Positions 49,401 through 62,595 are shown, numbered from the stretch's first letter. The stretch: 64,000 bases of DNA from Aquatica leii (GCA_035610365.1 CM069434.1:30528238-30592237); one strand, 5' to 3'. Notes: generated by a model not told the origin, from the sequence alone. Numbers and translations: made by a program.

Positions 49401-49480
49401 ATTAATTGTAATTTTGGCTTCAAATATGTAAATTTACTAACTTATTTTTTTTGGTTTTCATTTTTTTTAAAGATTTTTAT
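46400..49480. other. AT-rich DNA, one interspersed repeat copy
   Basis: Dense stops, no coding signal. The 73-codon minus frame at 47425-47646 has no domain. Copy 2 of the interspersed repeat lies at about 48600-49020. Confidence 0.5.
48600..49020 (+). repeat. Interspersed repeat family, copy 2
   Basis: Shares GAAACTATCCTATTTTGTA and neighbouring segments with 63680-63720. Shares the CAGTTTGTG, TTTTGCGGTTC and CTACCTAAATGTTGGC segments with 31690-31790. All copies are in the same orientation. It looks like a moderately old non-coding repeat. Confidence 0.45.
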
Positions 49481-49489
49481 TAGTGATTA

Positions 49490-51560
49490 GTGTGTGGACG
49501 TTTCCTGACCGCGCAAAGCAATTAGCTAATAATGGCGTAATAACCCCGCGCAGATAGTGTTAAACTTAAATATAAATAAGTGACTAAAATACATTTGAGT
49601 TTTCGTTTTTAAAAAACGAAATCGTATATAACAATTATTATACACTAAAAAATACTAACCAGTGATCAATCAGTCATATGTAGTACAAACCTAATATACC
49701 CACAGCAACCGCAACAGGTAATAGTTCAACCCTATGACTTATGCAAAATAATGCATACAGCTAAATAAACAAAAGCCGGCTAAACAATCTATAATTGTAC
49801 ATGTACCATGCTCAATCTCAACAACTATAAATGCAAACAATTATGTACCCAATGCAAACACCACCAATTTATAACATTACACAACCCCATACAAACTTTA
49901 ACATACAACAGGACCATCAATAAGAATTAACTACGTCAAATATGCCAGAATCTTGCGAAACCATAAATCTTAAAGTGGTTAAAAACATGCTGTCAGTTAT
50001 AAGCCACAAATCCAAAGTGATACGCTTTAACGATTTCCAAAAGGTGAGACCAAGGGAAAAAAAAGAAAAAACTGTTTTTAAACTGTTAGAGAACCCAAAA
50101 AAGAAGAAGAATTGCTATAAATGTGCAAGGAAACATAATTACAAAATCTGTACAAGAAAAAAAAAGATTGACGACAAGAATTCAAAATGTATACGGTTTA
50201 ACGGAGACCATCCAACCACTGTAAAATTTATTACGAAATAATTAACAAAAGATTTCCTTCCCAAAAACTAAAAATACAACAAATCTGACAACTAAGAGAG
50301 CAAAAAGACTGAAACATACCCCCTGGACTAACTCAACTTTAATATGACAAACCGCCAAAACCTACAACAAATTCTAGAAACACAAATCCATCCTAACAAA
50401 CAACAAAACTTAAGTGCACTAAAACAAATGCCAACAAAAAACCAAAAACCAAACTACGCTCAAGTAACGAGTGGCAATAAGATTATTACGCTCTTACAAA
50501 CAACTATAACAAACCAACAACAAACTATGAACTAAATGGCAGCAGAAGTCAAAAATCTAAGAGAACCGCTTATACAACTAATTATGCAAATAATTAAAAA
50601 TGGCACAGCTGTATAAGAACGCCATATGGAACGCTCATAACCTAGTCAAACACAAACAAGAAACGGAAACATTCCTAATTGATAAAAAATTTACATTTTT
50701 CGGATATCCCAGATTCACTTTACCAGCAACACATATTTTAACATTAAAAATTACACTCTCTACTACACTACTTTTCCGGAAGCGTATGAATCAGCCAGAG
50801 GCGGAACAGCAAGATTGGTCAAACTTTACATTGAACACTACAAATTGTCTAAGTACTTTTTACAGGCTACGAATATTGTTATTGAAGACTGGCATGGGTC
50901 ACCATCTCGTCCGCTGTTTCCTCCAAACTATCCACCAAAAGAAAACTTTAATATACTTAACCTCTCTAGGTAACAGATCCATGACAGACGGCGACTGCAA
51001 CGCCAAAAACACTGCATGGGGATCCAGATTAACAGCACCAGGTAGAGAAGCATTAATAAACAAGATCATGCAAGATGTGAACTTAGACCATCTATTAACA
51101 TATACTCCTACATATTAACCCACAGACTTAGAGAGACTGCCCGACTTATTGGGCTTTTTTGTAATGAAAAGAATCTCACGTGACTAATATAAAATACAAG
51201 CTGAATTTATATTCAGACCACACACCAATAATAGTTACTGTTAGTAGTAGAATTTTTAAAAAAACAGGACAGAAAGACTCTACAACAAAAAAACCAATTG
51301 GGAATACTACAAACACCAAATCAAACAAGAAACAAACCTCAACATTCTATTACAAACAGAATCAGATATTGAGCAGGCAATTAATTACCTAAACTGTTTA
51401 ATATAGGAATGATCTGGAGAATCCACACCATATATTGCAACACGAAGACTTAACCAAAATGCCCGATAATAGTAACACAAGAAATCGTAGATAAAAGACG
51501 TTTGCGAAGAATTTCACAGAGAACTTGTTACATTCCAAAATTAACACAAAGTCACTGCCT
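49490..51560 (+). pseudogene. Jockey-type LINE relic 1: ORF1 zinc region and ORF2 endonuclease
   Basis: A GC-richer leader at 49490-49570 and a Gln/Pro/Asn-rich stretch (about 49690-49920) precede an ORF1 remnant at 49942-50241 with NCYKCARKHNYKIC and a second Cys/His group, a decayed gag-like knuckle. ORF2 starts near 50600 with MAQLYKNAIWNAHNLVKHKQ and continues in shifting frames. GDCNAKNTAWGSRL (50990-51035) is the endonuclease GD-x-N-AKH-x-x-W-G segment with His changed to Asn. PTDLERLPDLLGF and SDHTPIIVTVSS follow; the latter contains the SDH catalytic triplet. It ends near EIVDKRRLRRISQRT just before the insertion at 51565. No RT is present. Confidence 0.75.
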
Positions 51561-51564
51561 GCAA

Positions 51565-53335
51565 TGTAGTAACATAAACGGGGGTTGTGCCACTAGCTCA
51601 ATGGAGATGGGGTGAGTTTTATTTAAAAGTTTCGTGATCGAAATGGATTGACTTGTCGAAAACACAAAATCGATAAATAATAATGTCGAAATTAAAGGGC
51701 GCCAGGAAGGAGTAAAGCTTAATGGACTAATGACCCTTGCCAACCATAAGTCCGCTTCTGTAGTATGCACCCCCAATGGACTTACCTTAGAGGGTGCATT
51801 TGCTAAAATCTAAAATAAACTAATAAAGTTACACACGCGGAGGCCGACGGAATTAAAAGCTCTTTACAATTTAATAATTTAACATTTATTTGAACAAAAT
51901 AAAACAAAATGAATAAAATAAAATAATTGAATTGAGATTGACAAAATTAATCACGCAAAACAGTAGTAAAATAATAGAAAAATTACGTGAATGCACGTTT
52001 GATCAAAACAAATTTACAGTTAATGGAATAAAATACACAAACAAAATAATAAAATACACAATACAGAATTTTAAAGAAATAAACAGCACAAATTAATCAA
52101 TCTAAAAAAAACATCTATGATCACGGCCGTGTGTGTGTCGATATAATTTAAAAACAAAATGAAATAAACTTATAAACTAATTTATATACATATAATTTGA
52201 AACGATATTTCGGTCCCGTTTAATAAATTTTAAACTTGGAATAAAACAGTACCGTAAAATACGGTCATTAATTAGTTACATTAACGATAACTTCGAAACA
52301 CTTGTAATTTTTAATTGAAAATTCAAAGCTTTTAACACTTAATCGCGTAAACGTAAATTTCACATATCAATAGATGGTGCAAAATAAATACCTTGATTTA
52401 CTCGAAGACGGGCTTTTGGTTAGCGTAGGCCAGCAGAACGTCCAGGACCTCGATAGGGTACCAAATCCAGATGAATAAATTTACCAACGGAAGAATTATT
52501 ATTGATCCGCCTCCAAGGCGAAAGATATGAGATTGCGAAACAAACTCACGCACAAAATTCACTTAACGAAACATGCGATATTAATTAGGAAAACAGTGAT
52601 CTCCATGAACCGTAATTACGAAAAAGGAAAGTTTTATTTTCCACTAAAGCATCACTGTACCATTTTCACTTACTTCCGCGGTAACTACTATAAAAGGTGA
52701 ATTACCACCTGCGTTAACTACATTCTGACGTCTGCCAATCAACTCACTTCCGACTCGTACCTCATTTTCCAAAAACACATCTATATATCAACTTTTGTCG
52801 ACTGCCCTTTCCACAAAGGCTGCGTTCGAAACCTCAACCACCAAAATACTCTCGCGAAGAAGTGCAATAAAGAGGCAAACAGTACTTATTACGTCATATT
52901 TATATAATTAGGACACAGCGTTTCGCTTGTACGTGAAACTGTCAATTTGACAAAATATTATATTACAAGAATTTAAACTGCCTAATAAATTAAGATAACG
53001 ACTTAATTTTTCCACGTAATCTAAACGTTTGACATAAAGAAATTCAAGTACGAATGTACTCGAACAAAAAACTCCTAAACCAACTTAAAATAAACAAACG
53101 GCGAAAATAGATTTAATTACGATTATATCTCAGAAGGAAAACATAACTCACAACTGGAATTTTTCAACAATCCAAGTGAAACATTCAATAAGCAAAATCG
53201 CGAAATCAGATGGTTTACAGCGTAACAAAATATCAAAACTTTATCAACAATTTACATTGTAACTCTGAATTAAAAATCGTAAAATAACTTATTAAACTCA
53301 ATCTAAAATTACATTGAAACAAATTCAAAATACAT
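51565..53335. mobile_element. LTR-like insertion of about 1.8 kb between two Jockey fragments, limits uncertain
   Basis: TGTAGTAACATAAACGGGGG at 51565 looks like a retrovirus-type LTR start. A possible LTR end, GTTAACTACA, lies at 52710-52719 and mirrors TGTAGTAAC. The interval is GC-richer in parts (52420-52880) and has no coding frame. No target duplication could be found, so it may be an LTR plus leader, or a truncated element. Confidence 0.4.
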
Positions 53336-53389
53336 TAAATGAAAATCGTCAATCCAAATACTGTGTCCGTTACCAAAAATTACTTAAAC

Positions 53390-55280
53390 AACCAATCGAT
53401 TTTTAAACGATGGTTACAAACTAGATACCCACAATACAAAAACCGCTACGACAAAGACTTTCGCGATTTAAAAATTTATAACAAATCTAGAAAACAAATA
53501 CTTAGAGAAACTTAAATACTTAGAGAACTTAAGCAGCGTAGTTGACACAAACTACTCCTTATGGAAAGCAGCACAAAACATAGAAAGCTATTAAGTACCA
53601 ATCTCCCCAGTTTGCAAATAAGACAAGACTAATCTAGAAAAAGCATATGCGTTTGCGCACCACCTAGAAAAAGTATTTCAACCACTCCCATCGTAGGCAA
53701 TACCAGTAAAAAAAATAATAAAAGAAAAACTGGAGAAAGGCTTCCAGATGTCACCGAAGCTCTTTACAGTTTCTGAAGTAAATAGGATGATTAAAAACAA
53801 CTTAAAATTAAACAAAGCTCTAAGCCATGACCTTGTAACTGAAAGACTTATTAAAGAACTACGTAGAAAGATGGTCGTTCTACTGACAATAATTTTTAAT
53901 GCAATCCTACGCCTACGCTACTGTCCAGCACAATGAAAAGTAACCGAGTAACCTCCGCAGAAAGAAGTTTTCTCTTTAAGACCAATCAGCTTACTTCCTG
54001 TTCTAAACAAATAATTTGAGAAGCTACTGTTAACAATATAAGAAACGTATATCAAGCCTAACAAACTCCTCCAAAACCAGTTTGGGTTCAGACAGAAACA
54101 TGGCACTATTGAACAAGTCTATAGAGTAGTCAATAATATTAACTAGGTCGTAAAAGATAGGAACTACGGCGTGGCAGACTTCTTGGATGTAAACCAAACG
54201 TTTGATAAGGTTTGACACCACGGTTTGCTTTATAAACTAAAAAACAACCTCCCCCACACATTATACGTTATACTGAAATTATACCTATTTTATGGTAAAG
54301 CACAAACAAAAAATAACAGACCTCTTCTTAGTGCTATCAGGTGTTCCTCGAGGTAGCGTCGTTGACCCTGTTTTTACTTCCTGATTACAGCATACTTACC
54401 CACCAGTCAAGATATAACAACAGCAACATTTGCGAACAATAAAACAATAACAGTGTATTACTCCGACCCAATTATTGCTGCAAACCTCCTAGTACATCAT
54501 TTCTATAAAGTGCAAAATTGGACGAGACTATGGAGAATACAAACAAATAAATTAAATACGATCCAAGTAACATTCACAAAACGTAGAAACAACACTCTTC
54601 CCATAACATTTAATGAGCAAATTCTAGCCCAATCCAACAGCGTGAAATACCTAGGTATACATCTAGAAAGACTAAACTGGAAAACGCATATCTATAACAA
54701 ACGGAAACAATTTGAACATAAATACTGTTAATATTTACTGGGTCTTAGAAAGACAATCCAAGCTCACGCTAACGAATAAACTCCTAATTTATAAAGTAGC
54801 CCTTAAGCCTATTTGGTCCTACGGAGCGCAACAGCCGCCAAATCACACCTGGAGGTAGTGGAAAGATTTTCATCTAAGGTTTTACGCATTATCACAAACG
54901 CACACACTTAACATTAAAATTAGAAATAAATTGAAAATTAACACCGTTAAATAAGAGATCAGAAAACACAGCAGACCCTAAAGAAATTTTAACACTCACC
55001 CAAATATCCTGGCAGTGAACTTACTCAAGAACTACACAAAGGTTAAAAAGACTTACACCGTTAGAATTATCTTATAAGTTCTGATGTAACATCATATCAC
55101 TAAAAATATAAGTTAAGAGTTAAGTACTTATACGCACATACAACAAATAAAAATTAAAAGCGGGAATCGATATCATGGGATATCAACCCAAAATAGGCAT
55201 ACCATAAAATCAAACTTTAAACCTGCTCATAGTACTGTCCATTTATTGTACTAATTGCATGTAGAAATAAACAAATAATA
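53390..55280 (+). pseudogene. Jockey-type LINE relic 2: reverse transcriptase and C-terminus
   Basis: Pieces in order: RWLQTRYPQYKNRYDKDFRD, a region with NQFGFRQKHGTIEQVYRVV, FLDVNQTFDKV (RT motif A, Asp kept), HGLLYKLKNNLPH, and then TFANNKTI at 54426-54446 where FADD is expected. NSVKYLGIHLERLNWKTHI, LTLTNKLLIYKVALKPIWSYG and a proximal tail to about 55080 follow, then an AT-rich 3' end. Both Asp of the catalytic pair are Asn (AAC AAT). Many stops. It starts within the same ORF2 motif at which relic 1 ends, but the two do not match at the base level, so they may be separate insertions. Confidence 0.75.
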
Positions 55281-55669
55281 ATTTTTTTTTGGTTGTTATT
55301 TAATTTAATTTTCTATTGCATAATGTTCTGAAATGAGAACGCAAACTTAGAGTTTTGATACAGAATTTTCTATATCCGTTACTTACGTACTATGCATAGT
55401 GTTTTTTTTTCGGAGACGTTGTTTAAAGCTTTGGTGGAGCCGTTTTCCGATAGATGTCCGAAATAGCTTCAAATACAGGTTTATTTTTATATTTTGTGTT
55501 ATTGCTTCTAAAATAAAGATACTTTTTTTTACAAAAATTATAATTAGAGATGGAAAAATATAATTTCGTTACTCTGACTTAGAAATAATTTTGGGAATGT
55601 ACGTTCTATCAAATAACTCGATAATTATGTATGTTTCCGCATGGAAACATTGTGCACGTAACCTACTAC

Positions 55670-56110
55670 AGATCACAAACAGAACATCAAGTGGAAAAAA
55701 ACAGTTACTACCCAAAATGTGGAAGAAATTGCATTCGGTAGTGATGAATTATTAGCCGAAAACATCGCACAATTGATTAATTCATATTCAACTACTTTAT
55801 AGTACTCAAAATCCAAATCGACTAATATACCTGGGCATCAAAGAACGGTTTATAAAAATATTGCAGTGGATGTCGCTAATAATACACCACAACCAGAAGG
55901 TACTCGATGTTCCCGGATTGCAGATGTAATCACAGTCAACCGATTTAAAACAATCAAAGAGGACGACTTTGCAGTGATATTTTAAAACCAATGAAGTGTC
56001 GAAACTGACCAATTGTTCTACTGGCCAGAATAGACTAAAGCTAGGGAACGGTGCAAAAGAAAATCTAGGGTTAAATGCCAAAACGTAAAATACATTTGTT
56101 TTCATTCAAA
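55670..56110 (+). pseudogene. Possible piggyBac-like transposase relic
   Basis: Plus-strand frame with NIPGHQRTVYKNIAVDVA, then RIADVITVNRFKTIKEDDF. The second resembles the (I/V)-(A/S)-x-x-M-(S/T)-x-NRF-x-x-I segment that precedes a conserved LHF element in piggyBac-type transposases. No catalytic Asp is readable, and no terminal repeats or TTAA flanks were identified. The 99-codon minus frame over the same DNA is a shadow or chance. Low certainty. Confidence 0.3.
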
Positions 56111-59100
56111 AATTTAGTTTTATGTAAGCTTTATAAATAAATAAATAAACGCATGCAATAAAGGGTTAATTTTATTTTCGTGTTAATACACTCAAAAAAA
56201 GGTAAGTCCTATTTGGGTTTTTAGTTGACAAGGTCTAGAAGCCTATTAGGCTATTAACATTACTAGCGCTTTTTTGATTTTAATTTTTGATTTGTTTTTC
56301 TAATCAATCGCAAAAATTTATTTTAGTTTAATTTACTAACATCTTTATTAAACTTCAAACAATTATATCATTTATGTTGTTTATGTTCAAACAATTTTTT
56401 TATTAATATTTGTATGTAACATCTTATGAGAAGGGCCGCTGAGGTATGATGCACTTTTACTTTGTTTTTAGCATTTTTGACCTTTATTAATTTTTTTGTA
56501 AATTGAAATCTTGGGTTTCTTTTAGATTATTGTCGTCGTAAACACCTTTTGTAAACTAGTGGGAATTGTCGGTGACCATTGTCTTCTTTGCTAAAATTTA
56601 TGATAAATGGCTCAGCATCTTCATGATCAAATCCAATCCATTTAAACAACTTCGGTTACAGTAAAAAAAGTAATAGAAAATATATTTTTCATAAATACTT
56701 TATAAGAATTAAAGATTTTTATTATTGTTATTATAAAGTAACATAGTGTTTAATGAAATTTTATAGATAATTCATACAAATTTTATGTTATGTGATATTT
56801 TTAAAATTTTACAATTAAATCCAACTAATTTTAAACTGAATAAATGTAATTAATTATCTTAGAAACAATAATAAAGCTTGTACATTTTAGATATTTGCAA
56901 TTTTTAATAATATTTACCGTTTCAATTTTTTTAAAATGCCATCTACAAAAAATAAATACATTTATCTATAAAATATTGAAGTAAATTACCTTATTTGTTG
57001 GTTTTCGATTTTATTTCTAATAATGCTAAACACATAATCCGGTACAATAATTGAGTTTGGAAACCAAATAATGTAATCCTTGTTTTGTGCTTAACATTTA
57101 AGTGCTTGCTAGAGGTAAAATGCGGCTTTAAGCTTTACCAATACTCGTTAATCTTTTAGTGATTATAGCTAAATGTAAAAAAATAGATATATTTAGTTTT
57201 AAAAAATAGTTTTTCTTGATTTAATATTTTTGTGTACAACATTGATTATTTTATGTAAAAATTTTATAAATTATTGCAAGAAGTAGTATAGTAAACAATA
57301 TTACTAAAATGTTAAAATTTAAACGTTCGTTACTTTAACAAATATAAAAATGTATTTTGCGTTAATTAAATTGCATAAAACGTAGTCTTTTTAATATTTT
57401 AATTTTTAACTAAAATCTTTATTGGTGTCTGTAAGCAATTATTTATATTACACAACAAATTTGAATTTAGTAAAAAATGAAACGTGTAGTACTAAAATTT
57501 CAAGTAAAATGATAAAATACAACTTAGTTATAATTAAACAATGAATCGATCGATATAATTTGTATTCAGAGTACAGTAAATAATTTTAGTAAAATAAAAC
57601 AAATTTATTTTTTAAACAAGGTTTCGTTGTAAATCAAATTTTGTTCTTTGTCAACAAAATAAATATTAAATCATCTGACGTAAAGACGTTATGTGCTATC
57701 TATACCTTATTTTTATTTGCTTTGCTTTCTAAAATTGTACTTACAGTTAAAAAGATTTATTGATATAAAGTATTTTAGCTTATGCTACTTTTTTATTTGA
57801 TTTTTTGTTAACAAACATTTGATAAAAATGTTTAAATTATTAATATTAACAAATGTTAAATTAAACATTTTATAATTTTTAAATGTTTATCTACGGTTAT
57901 TTTCTGCCATTTTTATTATTCCTTATTAGCAGAAATTAATTTTCTGTCTAATTAAACATTAATTAAATTGTAAAGCGTAACAATGTTAATTAACAAAATG
58001 TAATATTAAAGATCTTTAACAAATATATATTCAATTAACTTTCAAAAGTTAAAATAATTGATATTAAAAATTTAATTATTATACAATTGTTTTATATAAA
58101 TTTAAGAACAAAGAATTTTATACATATAACGTAGTATTACATAACGCTTTAAAAAAATGTATTTTTTTGAGAATTTGATAGTAATTTAATCGTTTAAAAA
58201 ACGATTTTGTTAAATTTAAACAATATGATTATTAAGAATATATTAACGCTTAGCATCAATCTTCAATATATTACAAGTTTTTTCTGACTTTTGACAGTTT
58301 GAATTTGTCATAACTTAAAGATGCATAATTAAATCACAAAAATTGTATTTGGAAATCATTTGATGTTATGTTAAATTATATATTCATTAATTTATTATAT
58401 GCATTTAGTTAACTACCATAAAAAAATTAATAGTTATGTGATGTGTTCAGCATATTTAACATTTTGATAAGAAAGAAGCTTTTACAAATTTTTATTACAG
58501 AATACTTGTGCAAATCATACAAATACCACGAAAATGGTATAATAAAATTCAAGCTATAATTTTATCAACGAACAATAATAGAAATTTGGAGAATGTAATA
58601 AAGCACATCATTGTGAACAATCATATCTCTAATAAAATTTATACTGTGATTTGCATTTTGTATAACCGGTATAACGTAGTGTGGCAATAAAATTTACCGA
58701 ATTTTACATCGGTAACTTAAACTAATTTTATATCTTGTAATAATATAAACAGTGTTTTGAACTTCGCTAAAAATATTTGTTTTACTAACAACATTACAAC
58801 AGTCAATCAAAAACAAGAAAAACATAATTAAAAAAGTTTTATAATTAAACTCAAATAAAAGTATGTTACTTCTCCACAAATTTTATAAAATAGGCTTAGT
58901 TAGCAAAGCTTTACTAATTTAAAATCAATTAATGGCACGTGCCAAATGTAATATTTTTAAATACGTTTAGTTAAATGTAGAAATGTGACTGAAAAAATAA
59001 TTTTTATTTACATAATATTCAACCAAAACATGACGTTTTATGTACTTTAAAAAATTTATTAAAAACATATTTTATTACTAAAAGCAAGAAGTTGTTATTT

Positions 59101-60390
59101 TAATATGCTGCTACAATTAGTATTTTTTTAATTAATAAATCATTTACTTTTAAGAAAATTTTAATCTTAATTCTCTATTGCATATAATATTGTAGCATTT
59201 TAGAAATTCGGTTTAAAGTTTTAGATCGTTTGACAACATTTATTGTAACTTAAACTTATTGCATAAATCAGCGTTTAAACTGTTATATAAGTTAATTTAG
59301 TAAGTTATTGTGTTATTATTTAAATTGTTGTATTTTTTTAGTTTATTGTGTTGTGTTAAAAATATTTTATGGTTTATCGCTAGTATATATTTTTTAGATT
59401 TCTTTTGTTTGCGGTAAAATCCACGCGTTTGTATTTTACAAGCAAACGTGAATTTAAATGCTCAATAAATTTTTTAAAAAGAATCGTGGGCGATCTACTT
59501 CTGTTACATATGCCATAAATCAAATGAAAAATCAATTGATGTTTGTAGGAAGAATTGCTAAGGTATAACACATTTACGTTTTATGGTTATGTTTAATTTT
59601 CTTTTGTCATTTTTAACATTTATTACTACTTACTAAATTACAGGGTCAACACGCGGTATTGACTATTTTATAAGTGGAATCCTTAATATCTTTTTTGGAA
59701 AAATCTTTGTTTATAAAGTATTTCGGGTACACTGTAAACATTATAGAGTTGTGACTGTCTTTGACACTCAAGATGTCAAGAAAGAAAAATACCAAAACCT
59801 TGTTCATAACATTTAACTAAAAATTAATTTTGAAATCGTGAAATTGGAAGTTTAGCGTACGTCGTTTCATTATTGAATGTAACCAACTTAGCGTTATTTT
59901 GATACCACGGCGACATATTTGGTAAATATTTTTTAGCTGTTAAGGTTGTATGCACCGTTACTAGTACTGGCAATAGAGAGTGAACCGCAAGTCCATTTTT
60001 TTTTAAATTAAATTTTACTGTTGATCGTATGTACACCGACTGAGTGTACGATTTTTTGTTATCACAATTAGTTTATGTCTTATTTAACGTTCAGACTATT
60101 TAAGTTTGAGGTCTTAATGGATGTGGGCTATTCTATTCAATCTATATACATTTTATACTTAATTTTAATATTACAATTTAATATTTGTTTTTTTAGTGCT
60201 GTGAGGTACGTACAAGCACCTGTAGTTTTTTTCTCGTTTTGCCGTTTGTTTTAACTAATTGTAATCGACACATCAAAAACAGGGTAATTTCTATTAGTTG
60301 CTTTACTAACGCGACTTTACGACCAGAGCAAAAATTAATTGAGAATTGTGACACGAGATTGTGCAGAGTGACTATGAATTAAAACAAACT
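56111..60390. other. Long AT-rich stretch, nothing recognised
   Basis: More than 4 kb without coding signal; (TAAA)n near 56131-56146. Frames of 60-70 codons are Asn/Lys/Ile-rich and without domain. Confidence 0.6.
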
Positions 60391-60399
60391 TTAAGTGTT

Positions 60400-60780
60400 T
60401 CAGAAACCAACGAGAATTCAGAAATAAGACTTGGGAGCTAGTAGATTTGCTATTACATGAAAAATCATTGAAAACCGTTAAGTGATACAAATAAAGGATA
60501 AACCAGATAAAACGATTAATTGTTTAAGGTAAAATTTGTTGCAAAACTATTTCCAAATGCCCGGACTGGACTACAAAAAAACTTTTAGCTCAATAACCCG
60601 ATACTACACATTAAGAATTAGTCATGCAGTAATTACATTACCGAATCTTAAAGTAAAGCAGTTTGATGGAATTACGGCTTTCCTGTATAGCAAGACTGAA
60701 AGAAAACATTTACATGTATTAACCTAAAGGTTACAATAATAGTATTACCACGGTGTTAGAATCTCTTAGTTGTCACAGTA
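60400..60780 (+). pseudogene. Ty1/copia reverse transcriptase relic
   Basis: Pieces: KTWELVDLLLHEKSLKTVK (a segment upstream of RT), then in the open 63-codon frame GLDYKKTFSSITRYYTLRIS and LKVKQFDGITAFLYSKTE. The pattern Y-x-x-TF(A/S)-x-(V/I)-x-R, I-R followed by (V/I)-x-QFD-(V/I)-x-(T)AFL(Y/H) is the RT start of copia elements. QFD keeps the first catalytic Asp, but the DVKTAFL segment reads DGITAFL. The YVDD region is not readable. Frameshifts near 60530 and 60727 break it. Confidence 0.7.
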
Positions 60781-60929
60781 TTGCAGATTGGTGTGTCGCA
60801 ATGAAAAGTTTTAGGTACTTGACAGCTACATCAGAAGATGGGTTTTTGTACTAAAATAATTATTAGTTATAAGTTGTGTAAAATCAAATGCTGCAGTGAT
60901 GCCGATTTTGGTGGCAATTAAAAAACTCG

Positions 60930-61240
60930 ATGTTAAAGGACAGACGTAGTGTGCAAATATTCAGATGCGGCTGTAACTTAGTTAAGTTAAAAACAGAAGT
61001 ACGTTACTTTATCCACGACAGAAGCTGAATATGTTGCTTTAAGTGAAAGTGCAAAATAATCCATTTGGGTGAAACATTTGCTCATAGAAGTGAAACAATT
61101 AAAAAAAAATTCTACGTTTTTAATAGACAATGCAGGTGCAATTAAATTAAAAATCCAAAATTTTATAACCAAGCACATTGAAGTGCGATACCATTTTGTG
61201 CGGAAAAAGTTCGGTGATAACACATTAAATGTAGAACACG
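60930..61240 (+). pseudogene. Ty1/copia RNase H relic, interrupted by a solo LTR
   Basis: Plus frame: CKYSDAAV near 60950-60975, then VTLSTTEAEYVALSESAK, SIWVKHLLIEV, FLIDNAGAIKL and KHIEVRYHFVRKK, ending NVEHV. These are the standard RNase H blocks of copia polyproteins (S-x-STTEAEY and D-N-x-(G/S)A-I). One in-frame TAA replaces a codon after SESAK. The next expected residues are found at 62384 onward beyond the inserted LTR. Confidence 0.8.
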
Positions 61241-62383
61241 TGTAATGTTAAAAAAAGGAATTAGTAGTTCAATTCGCGAGTATGAAAATTTCTCGTCGAG
61301 TATGAAATTTGTCAGAAGAATTTCCCTACTCTTGCGACGAGACTGTCAAATTTTAGACAGCATTTTTAACTCATTTCCCACTAGATCATTTACGAATTCG
61401 GTACTTTTACTCCCGGGTTAATCTTCACCGTTAGATTGTTCCACGCTACTATCCTAATATGCAATTGCATTTGGAAAATTGAGTCGGGGTGAGTGGTGTA
61501 CAATTTTCTTTATTGAGGGCTTAAATTGACTTTGCTAATTGTCTGTAGCGGATATTGGTAGCCACCAAATGTTCATCGTTATCACCGAAGATAACTAGCA
61601 GTTGGCCTTGTTAGAAAATTTCCATGACGTCACATTATTGATAACGTCATTATCGTATCCACCGTCAAGGGTTGGAAACAGGCAGAACAATTCTTCTTTG
61701 GGAAGAATAATTACGACAAACACCGGAAATTGATGTTGTTAAGTCGAAGGGAAACGTTGCGCACTTGCGTTCTTAATGATTGGATGCTAAGGAAACATTA
61801 GATGCTCGTTCAGATTGAGTTTAATATTACTTTTTAGGTACATCAAGTACGGAGATTAGCTAATATCCGACTGAAGTAAAACCTAACTGTGAGTATTACT
61901 ACTTTAATTTTTTTTCTTTGATTTGTGCTTTGGTGGTCATGTCGTTTATGACCGTACGTGCATGTTAAGTTAACACAATTAATAATATTCTTGTGCTTCA
62001 CGAAGTCTCGAAGGCTTAAATTGTTTTGTTTGTCTACAACTTTAAGATTTGTAAATATAAATTCAGACGTTATGTTTATGTAACTGTTTAGACCGACAGG
62101 GTCAGCTTTTTGTACGGTGTGTTGCTCGCTATTTGGCGCAACTTCTAATTCATTCGACCTACGTGTAAATATTGTCGAGAACTTACATTTATATACCTTC
62201 TTCATCTCCTGTGATATAATAAAAATATATATTCGGTGTTATTACTTCTGTAGTGTTATTTATTCTTTTCCTGTTACGGGTAGAGTTAGACGGTATCTCC
62301 CGAATTAATTTTTTATTGTCTTGGCGCCTTTTTTTAGATTCACGTTATAATCACACATAACAAAGCCTGCGTTTCTCGTAACA
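61241..62383. mobile_element. Solo LTR (1143 bp) inside the copia RNase H, target duplication CACG
   Basis: It starts TGTAATGTTA and ends CTCGTAACA, with CACG on both sides (61237-61240 and 62384-62387). Removing it restores the copia reading frame exactly (NVEH then SSENQLADI). It has LTR-like composition with promoter/poly(A)-like stretches near 62216-62230 and no coding content. The 120-codon minus frame at 61843-62205 has no recognised domain. Strand unknown. Confidence 0.85.
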
Positions 62384-62387
62384 CACG

Positions 62388-62480
62388 TCAGCAGTGAAAA
62401 TCAGTTAGCTGATATTATTACGAAACCACTGTCTCGTGTAAAGTTTACATATTTTAAACATATTTTTGGCATGATAACCT
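62388..62480 (+). pseudogene. Ty1/copia RNase H C-terminal end
   Basis: The frame reads SSENQLADIITKPLSRVKFT, the universal end of copia polyproteins (Q-x-AD-x-x-TK-x-L), then stops near 62477. It continues the domain broken at 61240. Confidence 0.8.
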
Positions 62481-62595
62481 GTAAAATAATGTTGTTTAAG
62501 AATTTGCTATTGTACGATTATTTTCTGTTTATATATTGTAATATGCAGATAGCTTCTTATTTCTTTTATTTGTAGCAAATTTTAATTTGAGAAAG

